A DNA stretch of 52,013 nt. It comes from Nostoc sp. S13. GTDB lineage: Bacteria; Cyanobacteriota; Cyanobacteriia; Cyanobacteriales; Nostocaceae. Positions 50,962-52,013 of this stretch are shown here, in pieces. The stretch is taken from contig NZ_JAQYWQ010000037.1 of NCBI RefSeq assembly GCF_029379315.1, positions 1 through 52,013 of the forward strand, read 5' to 3'. Both the position numbers and the translations under genes were made by a program. Below the pieces are notes generated by a model. That model did not search any database. It had not been told where the DNA came from and worked only from the letters and a program-made list of their open reading frames with translations. Numbering within the stretch: the stretch's first letter is position 1; every line of letters begins with the position of its first letter.

Positions 50962-51302
50962 CCAATCAAACACATTCTCGCTAAATCAATGCAGATGTAC
51001 TATTACTAGCGATCGCACTATGCCAGTTGCGTAAGTCCTGTATTATCGATTCCATTTATAAAAAATCTATATTATCGAAATCCTTCTTTATCGATAATAT
51101 GGATTCTTGCCTAATTCCGTTTTCGTCACATTTTAACTGTCCAGTGGGCAATAAGGGCGTGTCCACTCTTGCGTAAGCGTTTTTATTTAAATTAGTCAAA
51201 GCTTTAGTGTTGTTTACCCTTGATAGACAAGGCTTTCAGAGGTTGGCGCAAACTCCATTTAGGCAAGAATTAGTCAAGGATAAAAATGGAGTGGCTGAAA
51301 AG

Positions 51303-51388
<86 letters not shown>

Positions 51389-51449
51389 CAGGTTTTGAGC
51401 GTAAATGGTCAAAAATCGGTCAAGATAAAGATATGATTTTTAAAAATCC

Positions 51450-51492
51450 AAGCCGATGATGGGATTTGAACCCACGGCCTGCTGATTACGAA
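51450..51492 (-). other. attR: 3' half of tRNA-Thr within the intact gene
   Basis: These 43 bp equal the left-end copy exactly. They form the 3' half of the intact tRNA-Thr, so integration restored the gene. The crossover lies somewhere inside the 43 bp, probably near the anticodon loop. Confidence 0.9.
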
Positions 51493-51522
51493 TCAGCTGC
51501 TCTACCACTGAGCCACATCGGC
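51451..51522 (-). tRNA. trnT: tRNA-Thr(CGU)
   Basis: The minus-strand sequence folds into a full cloverleaf: acceptor GCCGATG/CATCGGC, D-arm GCTC/GAGC, anticodon arm GCTGA-TTCGTAA-TCAGC with anticodon CGU, and T-arm GTGGG-TTCAAAT-CCCAT. It is 72 nt long with discriminator U and no encoded CCA. It is the integration target of the element. Confidence 0.95.
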
Positions 51523-51555
51523 GTACACAATCTAAGAGTATAACATGATTTAATC

Positions 51556-51849
51556 ATGGTGGATCAAAATACCAAAAAACGCCTTAACCCTGAACAATAT
51601 GCCAGCCTGAAAGCAGAAATAGCCGCTCCTTATCGCGGCTTACGACAATTTTTCTACATCGCTTTTGGTGCTTCTGGCTTCCTCGGCGCATTCGTCTTTT
51701 TCTTCCAAGCGCTTGCTGGCCGAGATGTTGAGAGTGCTTTGCCTAGTTTAGCTCTCCAAGTAGCGATCGTTGCTCTAATGGTCTTTCTCTGGCGCTGGGA
51801 ACAGCGACGGCAACGACACCCCCAATCGGGTAAAAATCCTAATTCCTGA
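51556..51849 (+). CDS. LPA1/Rep27-type (DUF3493) membrane protein
   Basis: This 97-aa protein has two membrane segments (about residues 32-52 and 66-80: FFYIAFGASGFLGAFVFFFQ and LALQVAIVALMVFLW) after a conserved N-terminus with LKAEIAAPYRGLRQF. That motif recalls the DUF3493 family, related to the plant and algal LPA1/Rep27 proteins involved in photosystem II assembly and repair. It is host DNA just outside the element, divergent from the tRNA. Confidence 0.7.
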   Translation: MVDQNTKKRLNPEQYASLKAEIAAPYRGLRQFFYIAFGASGFLGAFVFFFQALAGRDVESALPSLALQVAIVALMVFLWRWEQRRQRHPQSGKNPNS

Positions 51850-51943
51850 AGGGAGAAATTTTAGCTGTTAACTTTTTAGATATCTTCATATTCTTCAAAT
51901 TTATTAATGCTTTTATCAAGATTAAAATATCAAGAGATAAAAA

Positions 51944-52013
51944 TTGAAGAAGAATTCAGAAGTCAGAATTCAGGAGTCAGAATGCAATCAGTGGGGGATT
52001 CAGACCCGCCACT
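51944..52013. repeat. Dispersed repeat, copy 3, inverted
   Basis: The window ends in TTGAAGAAGAATTCAGAAGT through GGGGGATTCAGACCCGCCAC, the reverse complement of the repeat at the start of the window and at 12670. It is non-coding and may be incomplete at the window edge. Confidence 0.7.

Larger units (their letters stand above)
50360..51302. other. 940-bp gene-free right end of the element
   Basis: No gene is supported. It holds a hairpin MITE at 50691-50826, three direct copies of the CAGTTGCGTAAGTCCTG repeat end (about 50835, 50945 and 51022), and an ATTATCGAT/ATCGATAATA inverted repeat near 51045-51102. Confidence 0.6.

Overview
The window is chromosomal DNA of a filamentous, Nostoc-like cyanobacterium. 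It is dense in HIP1 octamers (GCGATCGC), carries heptamer tandem repeats of the Nostoc kind, and encodes cyanobacterium-specific genes: SphR/SphS, SasA, an SLH-domain porin, a CRR7-type NDH-1 factor and an LPA1/Rep27-type protein. Assignments rest on reading the sequence and on recalled family features; no database search was run.

Left part (1-28.8 kb) is host backbone. Two related coiled-coil proteins are followed by the phosphate-response cluster sphR-sphS-phoU (2.8-5.6 kb), a Crp-family regulator next to an SLH porin, a VOC-fold membrane protein, a sigma-like protein, a TPR protein, an orphan sensor kinase, polyphosphate kinase (ppk), a receiver-only regulator, a DUF2854 protein, a frameshifted pseudogene, a CRR7 protein, a PleD-like REC-GGDEF protein, the clock output kinase SasA, an SLH lipoprotein, a PEP-CTERM GDSL esterase and an M42 aminopeptidase. 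The 3' end of the M42 gene is partly duplicated beyond a small antitoxin-like gene. Several intergenic regions hold dispersed palindromic repeats or MITE-like sequences.

Right part (about 28.82-51.49 kb) is an integrated element of about 22.6 kb. It lies between two exact 43-bp copies of the 3' half of tRNA-Thr(CGU): the intact tRNA is at 51451-51522 and the orphan half at 28815-28857. A tyrosine recombinase starts three bases inside the left copy. On the minus strand are a triple zinc-ribbon gene and an acidic-protein gene coupled to the integrase, then a tightly overlapping run of tiny genes ending in an FtsK/HerA-type ATPase with N-terminal membrane segments and a likely C-terminal winged helix. 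An XRE repressor with palindromic operators sits mid-element. On the plus strand are seven small early-type genes, an 825-aa DnaB-N/RepA-like replication protein, and a late-looking block: a cysteine-containing small protein, a 795-aa collagen-like protein, a 316-aa protein and several small proteins, two of them with strong ribosome binding sites. A beta-helix repeat protein and a degenerate tRNA-Lys-like gene lie near the right end.

I see no terminase, portal, tail, relaxase or type IV secretion gene. Integration into a tRNA, autonomous replication and a single translocase-like motor resemble either the actinomycete AICE plan (TraB-type double-stranded DNA transfer in a filamentous host) or a tailless virus or satellite whose packaging motor is of the FtsK-HerA type. 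The replication gene contains ten exact copies of the octamer GATCACCT (either strand) within 344 bp, a likely in-gene origin or operator array. A second iteron-like array (five units of exactly 22 bp) followed by AT-rich DNA and a hairpin precedes the candidate coat-like genes. The element's function is inference; the att sites, repeats and gene layout are seen directly.
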